NCBI RefSeq assembly: GCF_000430785.1
Contig: NZ_KE387246.1
Location: forward strand, 111,421-175,420
Source of the DNA: Ectobacillus panaciterrae DSM 19096
GTDB lineage: Bacteria > Bacillota > Bacilli > Bacillales > Bacillaceae_G
Length of the DNA stretch: 64,000 nt
Direction: 5' to 3'
A program made the position numbers and the translations under genes. Shown here piece after piece: positions 1 through 10,451 of the stretch; position 1 is the stretch's first letter; every line of letters starts with the position of its first letter. The notes under the pieces are model-generated. The model had not been told where the DNA came from, did no database searches, and was given only the letters and a program-made list of their open reading frames with translations.

Positions 1-10
1 GATTTTTCAT
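1..10 (-). CDS. 5' end of a gene running out of the window
   Basis: On the minus strand an ATG at 8-10 is preceded at 3 nt by a strong ribosome binding site (AGGAGGCC), and the frame (Met-Lys-Asn) runs off the window edge. The spacing and quality of the site suggest a real gene divergent from asnO. Three codons give no clue to its product. Confidence 0.4.
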
Positions 11-105
11 AAAGGCCTCCTTGCATCGTTTCTGTCCTTGTTATAGACAGTTCTGGCGCAATTTAAACAAACAAAAAAACGAATGCACCCGTCTTTGCAT
101 TTGGG

Positions 106-113
106 CATACAAT
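106..113 (+). promoter_or_regulatory. SigE-type -10 element upstream of asnO
   Basis: CATACAAT, preceded by GGG, matches the -10 consensus of the early mother-cell sigma factor SigE. It lies 55 nt before the asnO start. No convincing -35 is visible at the expected distance. B. subtilis asnO is a sporulation gene of the SigE regulon, which agrees with this site. Confidence 0.45.
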
Positions 114-167
114 GAAAGCAACTTGCAGTGTAAGGAAGTTCATTTTCATAGTGAAAGGATGAGAAAC

Positions 168-2012
168 ATGTGTGGAATTACTGGTTGGATTGATTACGGC
201 CGTTCTTTGCTGCATGAGAAGGAAATTGTTGCAAACATGGCGTGCACGCTGTCCAAACGCGGACCTGACGATACGAATGTATGGACGACAACGCACGCGG
301 CATTTGGCCATAAACGTCTCGTTGTAGTTGATCCGGAGGGCGGCAAACAGCCGATGACGCGAACGAAGCAGCATGCGTATACGATTTGTTATAACGGAGA
401 GCTGTATAATACAGAGGATTTACGTAAAGAGCTGCTGCAAAGAGGATACACGTTTCAAGGGCATTCCGACACAGAGGTGCTGCTGACGGCTTATATAGAA
501 TGGGAAGAAAAGTGCGTGGACTATTTAAACGGTATTTTCGCGTTTGCCGTTTGGGATGCAGGCAAAGAAAAGATGTTTATCGCTCGCGACCGACTAGGCG
601 TGAAGCCGTTGTTTTATAAAGAAGATGCAAAGCGGCTGCTGTTCGGTTCTGAATTAAAAGCAATTTTGGCACACCCGGAAGTAAAAGCGGAAGTGACACA
701 TGAAGGCTTATCGGAAGTATTAGGTTTAGGGCCTTCCCGTTCTCCAGGGCACGGTATATTCGCGGGTGTGAAAGAATTGCGTCCCGGGCATGCTCTGACG
801 TTTTCAAAGGACGGTCTGAAGGTATGGCGATACTGGAATGTGAAAAGCGAACAGCATACGGACAGCTTTGATGTGACAGTGGAAAAAGTTCACTTTTTAT
901 TAAAAGATGCGATTACGAGACAGCTCGTATCGGATGTTCCTCTTTGTACATTTTTATCAGGCGGCGTAGATTCCAGTGCGATTACAGCCTTTGCTGCAAT
1001 GGCATACGAGCAAGAGGGGAAAGATGCGCTCCACACGTACTCTATTGATTATGAGGATAATGAAAAATATTTTAAATCCAATGCATTTCAGCCAAATTCC
1101 GACGGTCCATGGATTGAGCTTATGTCTCAAACATTCGGAACGAACCATCACCGCTGCGTCATTTCCAACGAAGATTTGGCGAAGCATTTAACAGAGGCAG
1201 TCATTGTCAGGGATTTGCCGGGAATGGCGGATATAGATTCTTCTTTATTATGGTTCTGCCGTGAAATTAAGAAGGACTTTGTCGTGAGTCTATCTGGAGA
1301 ATGTGCAGATGAGATTTTCGGAGGCTATCCATGGTTTTATAGAGAAGATGATTTGCAGTCTAGCAATTTTCCATGGATGCGTTCGACACAAGCGCGTGAA
1401 AACTTACTGAAGCAGGAATGGAGAGAGAAGCTGAAGCTGCGTGAGTACGTGCAGCAGCGTTACGATGAAACGGTGAAAGAAACGCCTGCATTAGAAGGCG
1501 AAAGTCCGTTAGAAGCAAAAAGACGTCAGCTGTTTTATTTAAATATGGTTTGGTTCATGACAACACTTTTGGACCGGAAAGACCGCATGAGCATGGGCGC
1601 AAGTCTAGAAGTGCGCGTGCCGTTTGCAGATCATCGTCTCGTGGAATACGCCTGGAATATTCCTTGGGCTATGAAAATGTATAACAATCGGGAGAAAGGA
1701 TTGCTTCGCAAAGCGCTTGAAGGCGTGCTCCCGGAAGATGTGCTGTACCGAAAGAAAAGCCCGTATCCGAAGACGCACAATCCGCATTATACAAAGGCGG
1801 TTACACAGTGGCTGACTTCATTGCTGCAGGATAAAAATTCCGTGCTGCATGAATTCTTTAATCGTGATCAGCTTAATAGCCTCATTGCAACGGAAGGAAA
1901 AACGTTTACGGTTCCATGGTTCGGGCAATTGATGACAGGACCGCAGCTTCTCGCGCATTTGGCGCAGATACACGTTTGGTTCGATCATTACAATATTTCT
2001 ATTAAGGAGTAA
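168..2012 (+). CDS. asnO: Asparagine synthase (glutamine-hydrolysing), AsnO-like
   Basis: This 614-residue cytoplasmic enzyme makes asparagine from aspartate, ATP and glutamine. The start at 168 places Cys2 (MCGITGW), the catalytic nucleophile of the N-terminal glutaminase domain, right after the initiator Met; the AAAGGATGAG site precedes it. An open frame extends further upstream but would bury Cys2. The synthetase half carries the PP-loop SGGVDSS near residue 264 and the SGECADEIFGGYPWF block near residue 377. Length equals that of B. subtilis AsnO, and the yit/yjz/yjb genes downstream fit the asnO neighbourhood. The SigE-type -10 upstream suggests expression in the sporulating mother cell. 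AsnB is the alternative name, less likely from length and context. Confidence 0.85.
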   Translation: MCGITGWIDYGRSLLHEKEIVANMACTLSKRGPDDTNVWTTTHAAFGHKRLVVVDPEGGKQPMTRTKQHAYTICYNGELYNTEDLRKELLQRGYTFQGHSDTEVLLTAYIEWEEKCVDYLNGIFAFAVWDAGKEKMFIARDRLGVKPLFYKEDAKRLLFGSELKAILAHPEVKAEVTHEGLSEVLGLGPSRSPGHGIFAGVKELRPGHALTFSKDGLKVWRYWNVKSEQHTDSFDVTVEKVHFLLKDAITRQLVSDVPLCTFLSGGVDSSAITAFAAMAYEQEGKDALHTYSIDYEDNEKYFKSNAFQPNSDGPWIELMSQTFGTNHHRCVISNEDLAKHLTEAVIVRDLPGMADIDSSLLWFCREIKKDFVVSLSGECADEIFGGYPWFYREDDLQSSNFPWMRSTQARENLLKQEWREKLKLREYVQQRYDETVKETPALEGESPLEAKRRQLFYLNMVWFMTTLLDRKDRMSMGASLEVRVPFADHRLVEYAWNIPWAMKMYNNREKGLLRKALEGVLPEDVLYRKKSPYPKTHNPHYTKAVTQWLTSLLQDKNSVLHEFFNRDQLNSLIATEGKTFTVPWFGQLMTGPQLLAHLAQIHVWFDHYNISIKE

Positions 2013-2039
2013 GACAGCCGTGATGGCTGTCTTTTTTTT
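2012..2039 (+). terminator. Terminator of asnO
   Basis: An 8-bp stem (AGACAGCC / GGCTGTCT) with a short loop is followed by eight T residues, directly after the asnO stop codon. Confidence 0.85.
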
Positions 2040-2082
2040 GAGTGAAATTTTGTATAAGTTTTTTATAATATTTACATAATGA

Positions 2083-2110
2083 AAGAGCTGTGGAGTGTTC
2101 CACAGCTCTT
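2083..2110. other. Perfect 12-bp inverted repeat
   Basis: AAGAGCTGTGGA and its exact complement flank a 4-nt loop. No T-run follows on either strand, so it is not a clear terminator. It lies between asnO and a repeat copy; function unknown. Confidence 0.5.
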
Positions 2111-2149
2111 CTTATATATACAAGTGAATAAAAAAGCCGTCTTTTTATA

Positions 2150-2295
2150 GTGGGGAGAGATCATCCGGCGACGTGCAGAAGCGGTCAAACCTTTGTAGTG
2201 GTTCATGCAAGGGTAAACCAGAGAGAAGAAGCATACCATACTCCCTTTTCGTTGCACATCGCACATGGAAATGTCGAAATTATCATTCACTCATA
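2150..2295 (-). repeat. Dispersed repeat R3, copy 1
   Basis: About 140 bp that is the near-exact reverse complement of 16836-16980. Shared blocks include CATGCAAGGGTAAACCAGAG and TGTCGAAATTATCATTCACT on this strand. Both copies abut an R1 element. It spans most of the gap between asnO and glnK and holds no credible gene. Confidence 0.75.
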
Positions 2296-2347
2296 TATAG
2301 CTCCACCGGCTAGGTGCTGCCACCTGAGCGAGCCGGTGGAGCTTTTC
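2296..2347. repeat. Truncated R1 repeat forming a hairpin after glnK
   Basis: AGCTCCACCGGCT and AGCCGGTGGAGCT form a 13-bp stem around a shortened R1 core (GCTAGGTGCTGCCACCT). The hairpin lies 2 nt beyond the glnK stop codon, so it probably serves as the 3' end of the amtB-glnK transcript, although the longest T-run is on the opposite strand. Confidence 0.65.
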
Positions 2348-2348
2348 T

Positions 2349-2714
2349 TTATGCTTCATCATTTTGCAAGGCCTGACAGCCTTCTTCGCCTGTACGAATT
2401 TTAATAGCATTGGCAATTTCATAAATGAAGATTTTGCCGTCGCCTGGTTTTCCGGTTTTTAATATGCGCTTGGCGGTGTCTACTACGTCTTGGACCGGCA
2501 CCTTGCATACAACGATTTCTATTTTAATGCGTTCGTGCATACTAATCTCTCTTTTTACTCCGCGGTATACTTCTGTAAAGCCTTTTTGCAATCCGCAGCC
2601 TAATACGTTTGAAACAGTAATACCGCTTACGCCGATTTTCGCCAGCTCTTGCTTAAACTCTTCAAACTTTGTAGGACGTGTAATAATCTCGATTTTCGTC
2701 AGCTTGTCGCTCAT
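2349..2714 (-). CDS. glnK: Nitrogen regulatory PII protein GlnK
   Basis: This 121-residue PII signal protein would bind AmtB and, in Bacillus, TnrA, linking ammonium uptake to nitrogen status. The PII fold is visible as KIEIITRPTKFEEFKQEL at the N terminus, the T-loop with Tyr50 in QKGFTEVYRGVKREI, and the B/C-loop motif GKPGDGKIFIYEI near residue 90. It starts 15 bp after amtB with a GAGGGTGAT ribosome binding site, so the two genes form one operon as in B. subtilis nrgAB. Low-GC Gram-positive PII proteins are generally not uridylylated at the T-loop Tyr; nothing here shows otherwise. Confidence 0.93.
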   Translation of the reverse strand: MSDKLTKIEIITRPTKFEEFKQELAKIGVSGITVSNVLGCGLQKGFTEVYRGVKREISMHERIKIEIVVCKVPVQDVVDTAKRILKTGKPGDGKIFIYEIANAIKIRTGEEGCQALQNDEA

Positions 2715-2729
2715 ATCATCACCCTCTTC

Positions 2730-3962
2730 TTATAAACTTTCATGATATGCTTTTTCGCCATGCATGGAGATGTCAAGACCGAGTGCTTCTTCTTCTTCAT
2801 TGGCACGTACAGGTATTACGAGACTAATAGCTTTGATGATTAAAAATGTTGCGACTGCAGCGAACACATATGTTGCGCCAATGGCAATCGCTTGTTTTCC
2901 TAATAAAGCTGCATTGCCGTAGAAGAGACCGTCAGCCCCTGCTTCGTTTACACTTTTTGTTGCGAACAAGCCTGTTGCGATGCCGCCCCAAGTTCCGCCG
3001 ATGCCATGGCAGCCGAATGCGTCAAGCGCATCATCGTAGCCGAGCTTTTTCTTCATATAGAATACGGCAAAGTAGCAAATCGCTCCGCCAAGAAAACCGA
3101 TAACAATAGAAGAAATTGGTGTAACAAATCCGCAGGCCGGCGTGATTGCGACAAGGCCGGATATGGCGCCGCTCACTGCGCCGAGAACAGTCGGTTTTTT
3201 TGTGAAAATCCATTCGCATACAACCCAGGAGATTGCGGCCATTGCAGCTGCAGTGTTTGTGTTGATGAAGGCAGTTAAAGCTACATCGTTTAGTGTAAGT
3301 GCGCTTCCTACGTTAAAACCAAACCAGCCAAACCATAGAAGTCCTGCGCCGAGCACTGTAAACGGCAGATGGTGCGGTGCTGATGCGTGTGCATCTTTTC
3401 GTTTGCCGAGATAGATTGCGAGAACAAGACCGGACACGCCGGATGTAATATGAACAACGTTTCCGCCTGCAAAGTCAAGTGCGCCGAGTTCGCGCAGCCA
3501 GCCGCCTACACCCCATACCCAGTGAGCAACCGGATCATATACAATTGTTGTCCAAAGAAGAATGAAGACGATGAAAGCGGAAAATCTCATGCGCTCCGCG
3601 AATGCTCCGGAAATTAAAGCTGGTGTCAAGATTGCGAACATAAGCTGGAACATCATAAATAAGTTATGAGGAAGCGTGGCGCTGTAGTCCTTGTTCGGAG
3701 CGAACGTTACATCTTTAAGTCCGATCCAATCGAGCCCGCCGATTAAGCCTTTCCAGTCAGGGCCGAAAGAAAGAGAGTATCCGATTAAAATCCATTGAAT
3801 AGACACGATAGCCATTGCCCCATAGCTGTGCATCGTAGTACTCAATACGTTTTTGCTTTTTACCATCCCGCCGTAAAACAATGCAAGTCCTGGTGTCATC
3901 AACATAACCATTACCGTAGCCAAAAAGAGAAAGACCGTATCGCCGATATTAATACCTGCCAT
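2730..3962 (-). CDS. amtB: Ammonium transporter AmtB
   Basis: A 410-residue polytopic membrane channel of the Amt/Rh family that conducts ammonium. About eleven hydrophobic segments follow an outward N terminus. Family blocks are visible: GLALFYGGMVKSKNVLST near residue 27, the pore-His block DFAGGNVVHITSGVSGLV in mid protein, and the second His block FGCHGIGGTWGG near residue 315. An in-frame Met seven codons upstream exists, but GGAGGAG lies 8 nt before the start chosen here, giving MAGINIGDTVF. glnK follows in the same operon, and a TnrA box lies 79 bp upstream, so induction under nitrogen limitation is expected. Confidence 0.93.
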   Translation of the reverse strand: MAGINIGDTVFLFLATVMVMLMTPGLALFYGGMVKSKNVLSTTMHSYGAMAIVSIQWILIGYSLSFGPDWKGLIGGLDWIGLKDVTFAPNKDYSATLPHNLFMMFQLMFAILTPALISGAFAERMRFSAFIVFILLWTTIVYDPVAHWVWGVGGWLRELGALDFAGGNVVHITSGVSGLVLAIYLGKRKDAHASAPHHLPFTVLGAGLLWFGWFGFNVGSALTLNDVALTAFINTNTAAAMAAISWVVCEWIFTKKPTVLGAVSGAISGLVAITPACGFVTPISSIVIGFLGGAICYFAVFYMKKKLGYDDALDAFGCHGIGGTWGGIATGLFATKSVNEAGADGLFYGNAALLGKQAIAIGATYVFAAVATFLIIKAISLVIPVRANEEEEALGLDISMHGEKAYHESL

Positions 3963-4040
3963 CTTGTAACTCCTCCGTTTCATATAAATTTCGTAAAGCG
4001 TTAGAAAAAAAACAATAAGTTCGTAAATTAGTATTTCTTA

Positions 4041-4057
4041 TGTTAGGTTTCCTAACA
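4041..4057 (-). promoter_or_regulatory. TnrA/GlnR box upstream of amtB
   Basis: TGTTAGGTTTCCTAACA is a perfect palindrome and a full match to the TnrA/GlnR consensus TGTNA-N7-TNACA. It lies 79 bp upstream of the amtB start. TnrA activates nrgAB in B. subtilis from a site at this kind of position, so activation under nitrogen limitation is the expected role. Confidence 0.85.
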
Positions 4058-4157
4058 CTATATGTTATATTTAGTATCATATTCAATTTACCTAAAGTTT
4101 GCAAGACTAAATTATCGAAAAAATGTAAAAATTACATTGTGAATGAGCCTGATTTAT

Positions 4158-4173
4158 TTGAAAACGCTAACAC
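4158..4173. promoter_or_regulatory. cre-like site (CcpA)
   Basis: TTGAAAACGCTAACAC fits the catabolite-response element WTGNAANCGNWNNCWW except at the last base. It lies about 195 bp upstream of amtB, on the distal side of the TnrA box. Whether CcpA acts on amtB from here is inference. Confidence 0.4.
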
Positions 4174-4223
4174 ATGTAATAAAACATGACATGTATGCAT
4201 AGTGCGTTTATTTGCATAAAAAT

Positions 4224-4264
4224 AAAACCCTTAAGCTCCTGCACAGGAACTTAAGGGTTTTATA
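4224..4264. terminator. Strong inverted repeat, possible bidirectional terminator
   Basis: AAAACCCTTAAG and its complement form a 12-bp stem around a loop containing CTCCTGCACAGGAA. T- and A-rich flanks on both sides suit termination in either direction. It isolates amtB upstream DNA from the maltodextrin locus. Confidence 0.6.
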
Positions 4265-4274
4265 ATTTATGTTT

Positions 4275-4306
4275 TGAAAAAGGGAACCTGTCGAGGTTCC
4301 CTTTTG
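4275..4306 (-). terminator. Terminator of the neopullulanase gene
   Basis: AAAAGGGAACC / GGTTCCCTTTT stem with a 5-nt loop and a T-rich tail on the minus strand, just past the stop codon at 4310. Confidence 0.8.
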
Positions 4307-4309
4307 CTA

Positions 4310-6245
<1,936 letters not shown>

Positions 6246-6397
6246 TTCTCAATTGTTAAGATTATTTATTATTTGTTGTTCCTCAAGTCAATTGTAATAT
6301 ACTGATAAATGTTTTCCTGTATATAAAGAAGGAAGGATGGTAAAGTCCGCAGAAAATTTTAAATTTCGAAAAATGCCCCCCTTGGATTTGAAGGGAA

Positions 6398-6425
6398 TTG
6401 TCGAATGAAAAAGATTCATTATAAT
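6398..6425 (+). promoter_or_regulatory. SigA-type promoter of the mdxE gene
   Basis: TTGTCG and TATAAT are separated by 16 nt, about 120 nt upstream of the start at 6546. The leader contains an ACAAACT / AGTTTGT inverted repeat (6462-6482) that could be an operator. Confidence 0.55.
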
Positions 6426-6545
6426 AAGGACATGAAAGAAGAAATCGTTTTTGATAGCTTTACAAACTCGCAAGAAGTTTGTATAAACGATTGATTAAAA
6501 GTTTACTCATTTGTTTTATTATTTTGGGAGAGGGGTCTTTACCTT

Positions 6546-7793
6546 ATGAAGAAAGCATTATCCTTATTAACTATATCTGTTTTAGCAGCTAGTATGCTCG
6601 TTGCTTGCGAATCGAAAGACGGTGATAAAAAAGCTGCTGGGGATAAAGATGCAGCCGACAAGACCCTTATAGTTTGGGAAGATAAGGACAAGAAAATCGG
6701 TTTAATGAGTGCTGTTGCAAAGTTTGAAAAAGAAAACAACGTCACAATAAAAGTAAAAGAAATCAGCATGAAAAAGCAATTGAAGCTGCTTCGTCTTGAC
6801 GGTCCTGCCGGAACAGGAGCGGATGTATTTACAATTCCGTATGACCAAATCGGTGGTGCGGTAACAGAAGGATTAATCAGTGAATTAAAAGTTGATTCAT
6901 CTGTGACAAATAAATATACTGAGTCTGCAATTCAAGCAGAAACTTATAATGGCAAACTATATGGTCTTCCAAAAGCAATTGAAACAGCTGTATTTATCTA
7001 TAATAAAAAGTTAATGCCAAATGCTCCAGCTACAATGGACGAGGTTTATAACTTCGCTAAAGGTTTCACAAAGAACGGTAACTACGGCTTCCTTGCACCT
7101 TGGAATAACTTTTACTTTGCGTATGGTCCAATCGGCGGTTTCGGCGGATATGTATTTGAGCAAAAAGATGGAATATACGATCCTACTAAGCTTGGGGTGA
7201 ACAACGACGGCGCAGTAACAGGCGCAGACTACATTCGAAAATGGTATAAAGAAGGGCTATTCCCGAAAGAAATCATCGGTGAAAAGGGTGGAACACAAAT
7301 GGATGACTTATTCACTAGCGGAAAAGCAGCTTCTATGATTTCCAACCGATGGTCATTTCCGTATAAAGCAGCGAACATCGATTACGGTGTAGCTCCGCTT
7401 CCGAAGCTTCCTAACGGCGAGCCGCAGAAATCTTTCATAGGCGTTACAGGGTGGCACGTATCTTCTTACTCTAAAAACAAAGATCTTGCAGTTAAGTTCG
7501 TAGAATTTATTACAAATGAAGAAAATGCGAAAATTCGTTTTGAGAAAACAAAAGAAATTCCGCCGATAAAAGCATTGGCTAACGATCCAAGTATCGCTGA
7601 AGATCCAGGTGTAAAAGCTGTGGCTGCACAATCTAAATATGCAGTTCTAATGCCGAATAACTTAGAAATGGACAAAGTATGGAAGCCTGCTAATGACGCT
7701 CTTCAATTAATCGTGACCGGCAAATCAGAGCCTAAAAGAGCTCTTGACGAAGCGGTGAAGCAAATCGGGACAAATATCAAAATAAATTACTAA
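6546..7793 (+). CDS. mdxE: Maltodextrin ABC transporter substrate-binding lipoprotein
   Basis: A 415-residue extracytoplasmic solute-binding protein of the MalE/MdxE type. The N-terminal signal ends in a lipobox (MLVAC, Cys21), and a Lys/Asp-rich linker follows. The mature part has family features such as TLIVWEDKDKKIGLMSAV, DVFTIPYDQIGG, ETAVFIYNKKLMP and SFIGVTGWHVSSYSKNKDLA. The start is set by GGGAGAGGGG upstream. In Bacillus, mdxE is followed by permease genes mdxF and mdxG; here only a short mdxG tail remains, so the transporter cannot work from this locus unless permeases are encoded elsewhere. The gene itself looks intact. Confidence 0.85.
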   Translation: MKKALSLLTISVLAASMLVACESKDGDKKAAGDKDAADKTLIVWEDKDKKIGLMSAVAKFEKENNVTIKVKEISMKKQLKLLRLDGPAGTGADVFTIPYDQIGGAVTEGLISELKVDSSVTNKYTESAIQAETYNGKLYGLPKAIETAVFIYNKKLMPNAPATMDEVYNFAKGFTKNGNYGFLAPWNNFYFAYGPIGGFGGYVFEQKDGIYDPTKLGVNNDGAVTGADYIRKWYKEGLFPKEIIGEKGGTQMDDLFTSGKAASMISNRWSFPYKAANIDYGVAPLPKLPNGEPQKSFIGVTGWHVSSYSKNKDLAVKFVEFITNEENAKIRFEKTKEIPPIKALANDPSIAEDPGVKAVAAQSKYAVLMPNNLEMDKVWKPANDALQLIVTGKSEPKRALDEAVKQIGTNIKINY

Positions 7794-7843
7794 AAGTAAT
7801 GAAACTGTGAAACAGAAATGAATTCACGAAATTTTCCGTAAGG

Positions 7844-7930
7844 TCTGTCCTAATTGCAGTTCCAATTGCTATACTATTCTTGTCATTGCAAAAGTACTTC
7901 AGTTCAACAGCTGGGGGTACGAAAAAGAAT
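7844..7930 (+). pseudogene. Remnant of the 3' end of an mdxG/malG permease gene
   Basis: Read in the frame starting at 7844, this DNA encodes VLIAVPIAILFLSLQKYF followed by an Ala-Gly-Gly-Thr-Lys tail, the typical C terminus of MalG/MdxG inner-membrane permeases. Nothing recognisable of mdxF or the rest of mdxG is left between mdxE and the amylase, so a deletion of roughly two genes is inferred. The frame runs on into the amylase ribosome binding site. Confidence 0.6.
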
Positions 7931-7955
7931 AGTGGGGGAGGAAGGAGGAGCGGAG

Positions 7956-9488
7956 ATGTGCAAAAGAGTGATGACGCTATTGCTAATCCCGTTTCTTCTT
8001 TTTTATGGACAGTCTGCGAAGGCTGCTGAAAAAGAAGAAAGAACTTGGCAGGATGAAATAATATATTTCATTATGGTCGACAGGTTCAACAATGGGGATA
8101 AGAAAAATGATTACAATGTGGATCCGACAAATTTGAAAGCGTATAATGGGGGCGACCTGCAGGGGATTATCGAGCGCCTTGATTATATTCAAAAGATGGG
8201 ATTTACAGCGATTTGCCTGACGCCGGTCGTCGATAATGAAGAGGGCGGATATCACGGCTATTGGCCAAATGATTACTTTAAGGTAGAAGAACATTTCGGA
8301 TCCATGAAAGACTTGAAGCAGCTTGTGAAAGAAGTGCACAAGCGCGATATGAAGATAATTCTTGATTTTGTCGGGAACCATACGGGATATAAGCATCCGT
8401 GGCTGAACGATCCTACAAAAAAGGATTGGTACCATGAGAAGCAGCCCATTCTTGGTGAGGATCAACAATCTGTAGAAAACGGGTGGCTGGCCGGACTGCC
8501 TGATTTAAAACAAGAAAATCCAGAAGTGAAGAAGTTTCTTATTGATAATGCGAAGTGGTGGATTCGACAAACGGATGTAGACGGCTTTCGTTTAGACGCA
8601 GTAAAACATGTTCCGAAAGAGTTCTGGAGTGAGTTTAGCAAAGAAGTGAAATCTGTAAAGCCGAATTTTTTCTTAATGGGTGAAGTATCTAACAACGATC
8701 CGACGTATATCGCAGCCTATGAAGAAACGGGAATTGATGCATTTTTGAATTTCCCTTATCAAAAAGAAATTACAGACGCTTTTGGCAAGCCGGATGTATC
8801 AGCAGACCGTCTTTATAATGAATGGAAGCGAGATGAACAATTCTACAAGAATCCTTACATGCTCGGCACATTCATTGATAACCATGATGTAAAGCGTTTT
8901 ACGCGGGTTGCTAAGGAGAATAAGTATTATCCTCCGACGCGTTTGAAACTGGCGCTCACATACTTATATACATCTCCCGGGATTCCCATTGTGTACTATG
9001 GAACAGAGATCGCGCTTGACGGGGGAGAAGCTCCGGATAACCGCCGTTTAATGGATTTTAACACAGATGAGAAGTTTTTAGGGTTTATTACCAAGCTTGG
9101 GGAACTGCGCAATCAGCTTCCTGCCTTGCGCCGCGGTACATTTGATTTGCTGTATGACAAAGACGGAATGAGTGTATTTAAACGTACTTATAAGAATGAA
9201 ACGATTGTTGTCGCAATCAATAATACGACGAAAGCACAAAAAGTCCACTTTACAACAGAGCAGCTGGAAACAAATAAAGAGCTCCGTGGTCTGTTGGAAG
9301 ATGATCTTGTTCGTTCTGAAAAGGACGGATATACGCTCGTCATCGATCGTGAAAAAGCGAACGTATACGCCCTTGCAGAGAAAACAGGGCTCAATTTGCC
9401 CTTTATTTTTTCATTGATTGGTATGTGTGTGCTGTTTATAATTTTCATTCTGTTAGTTAAAAGAAAGAGCAGAGAGCATAAACAATAA
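7956..9488 (+). CDS. Membrane-anchored alpha-amylase family glycosidase (GH13)
   Basis: A 510-residue exported glycosidase. An N-terminal signal peptide (MTLLLIPFLLFYGQSAKA) is followed by the GH13 catalytic domain starting near TWQDEIIYFIMVDRFNNGD. Motifs: IILDFVGNHTGY, nucleophile block DGFRLDAVKHV, acid/base FFLMGEVSNND and FIDNHDVKRF. The C terminus has one hydrophobic helix (LPFIFSLIGMCVLFIIFILL) and a Lys/Arg-rich tail, so the enzyme should face outward while tethered to the membrane. The ATG at 7956 has a GAAGGAGGAG site; a longer frame upstream only reads the mdxG remnant. It would degrade starch or maltodextrin to feed the MdxE pathway. Confidence 0.88.
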   Translation: MCKRVMTLLLIPFLLFYGQSAKAAEKEERTWQDEIIYFIMVDRFNNGDKKNDYNVDPTNLKAYNGGDLQGIIERLDYIQKMGFTAICLTPVVDNEEGGYHGYWPNDYFKVEEHFGSMKDLKQLVKEVHKRDMKIILDFVGNHTGYKHPWLNDPTKKDWYHEKQPILGEDQQSVENGWLAGLPDLKQENPEVKKFLIDNAKWWIRQTDVDGFRLDAVKHVPKEFWSEFSKEVKSVKPNFFLMGEVSNNDPTYIAAYEETGIDAFLNFPYQKEITDAFGKPDVSADRLYNEWKRDEQFYKNPYMLGTFIDNHDVKRFTRVAKENKYYPPTRLKLALTYLYTSPGIPIVYYGTEIALDGGEAPDNRRLMDFNTDEKFLGFITKLGELRNQLPALRRGTFDLLYDKDGMSVFKRTYKNETIVVAINNTTKAQKVHFTTEQLETNKELRGLLEDDLVRSEKDGYTLVIDREKANVYALAEKTGLNLPFIFSLIGMCVLFIIFILLVKRKSREHKQ

Positions 9489-9491
9489 TTT

Positions 9492-9563
9492 TCGCGTCCG
9501 GACACAAATCAAAGAATTGTTTATTTACCGGAGGGAAGCTGGGTAAACTATTGGACAGATGAA
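9492..9563 (+). pseudogene. Fragment of a GH31 alpha-glucosidase gene
   Basis: The frame from 9492 reads RPDTNQRIVYLPEGSW then VNYWTDE, a conserved C-terminal block of GH31 alpha-glucosidases. It is joined in frame, without a stop, to sequence of a LacI-family regulator, so a deletion fused two genes. Only about 24 codons are left. Confidence 0.6.
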
Positions 9564-10245
9564 GCGGGTGCGTATAAATCATTCTGGAAAAGCATGCAAT
9601 TGATTCTTCACAACTGTCCGAATGAAGCGCAAAGCTTTCCATTTGTTTTGATTGGAAAGCCGCACCATTCCAGCGAAGAGATTACATATATTGATAACGA
9701 TAATTATTTGGCTGGTCGAGAGGTGACCGAATACTTAATCTCTCGGTCATGAGCGAATTGCTTTTATCGGAGGAAGTCCGGATCTTATGGTAACGAAAGA
9801 ACGGCTGACGGGCTTTAAAGAGGCCATCAAGCTTGCCGATCTTCAATTGCCGGAAGAATACGTTTTCTACATGGAGTTTTTACGAGAAGGAGGACAGGAG
9901 GCTGTCGAACAGCTTATGTCATACGAACAGCCTCCTACAGCGATTGTCGTAACGGACGATTTAATGGCTCTCGGGGTGTTGAGCACTCTTTCAGAAAAAG
10001 GCTACAGTGTGCCTGACGACGTCTCGGTCATCAGCTTTAACAACGTTATTTTCTCGGAAATTGCCTGCCCGCCGTTAACCTCTGTGGATATCCGTATTTT
10101 TCAGCTCGGCTTCGAAGCTGCCAAGAGCTTAATTGAAAAAGTTGAGTCTCCGCAGCAATCGTCTAGAAGCATTGTTGTACCGTATAAGATTGTAAAGCGG
10201 CAAACATGCAAACAAATTGATAGGGGTCAGCTATGTACGTTTTAA
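9564..10245 (+). pseudogene. Broken LacI-family maltose regulator (MalR-like)
   Basis: Effector-domain sequence of a LacI/GalR repressor: FPFVLIGKPHHSSEEITYID in one frame up to about 9740, then HERIAFIGGSPDLMVTKERL and TAIVVTDDLMALGVLSTLSE in another frame to the stop. The two frames join across a CT-run where a 2-bp loss would explain the shift (expected ...EYLISLGHERIAF). The helix-turn-helix and the first part of the core are missing, replaced by a GH31 fragment. The protein cannot bind DNA. A stretch of 152 codons from 9787 is open but is only the C-terminal part. Confidence 0.8.
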
Positions 10246-10268
10246 CATAGCTGTTTCTCGATAAAAGC

Positions 10269-10280
10269 GCAATCGGTTGC
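10269..10280. promoter_or_regulatory. LacI-family operator-like palindrome
   Basis: GCAATCGGTTGC, of the GCAA-N4-TTGC form, lies between the regulator remnant and the GH65 remnant. It has the same half-sites as 6093-6104. It probably once controlled the GH65 gene. Confidence 0.45.
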
Positions 10281-10309
10281 ATTTGTCATAAGGGAAAAGG
10301 TGTGAGGCT

Positions 10310-10402
10310 ATAAAACGATTATTTCAAGTAGATAAGTGGAAGATCATTGAAACAGAATTTCATATGGAACATGATCATATCAATAGTTCAAACGTATTTT
10401 AA
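10310..10402 (+). pseudogene. Remnant of the 5' end of a GH65 maltose phosphorylase gene
   Basis: The frame from 10310 reads KRLFQVDKWKIIETEFHMEH, the N terminus of GH65 maltose/kojibiose phosphorylases, then hits a stop after 30 codons. The initiator position is ATA rather than ATG, downstream of AAAAGGTG. The rest of the gene is missing. Confidence 0.55.
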
Positions 10403-10438
10403 GGTGCAAGGCAGATACATATCTCTGCCCTGCACCTT
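10401..10438. terminator. Terminator at the 3' end of the hemolysin-III gene
   Basis: AAGGTGCA...TGCACCTT with additional pairing of GGCAGA / TCTGCC. On the minus strand it lies 14 nt beyond the hemolysin-III stop and is followed by a short T-run. Confidence 0.65.
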
Positions 10439-10451
10439 ATTTTCATAAACC

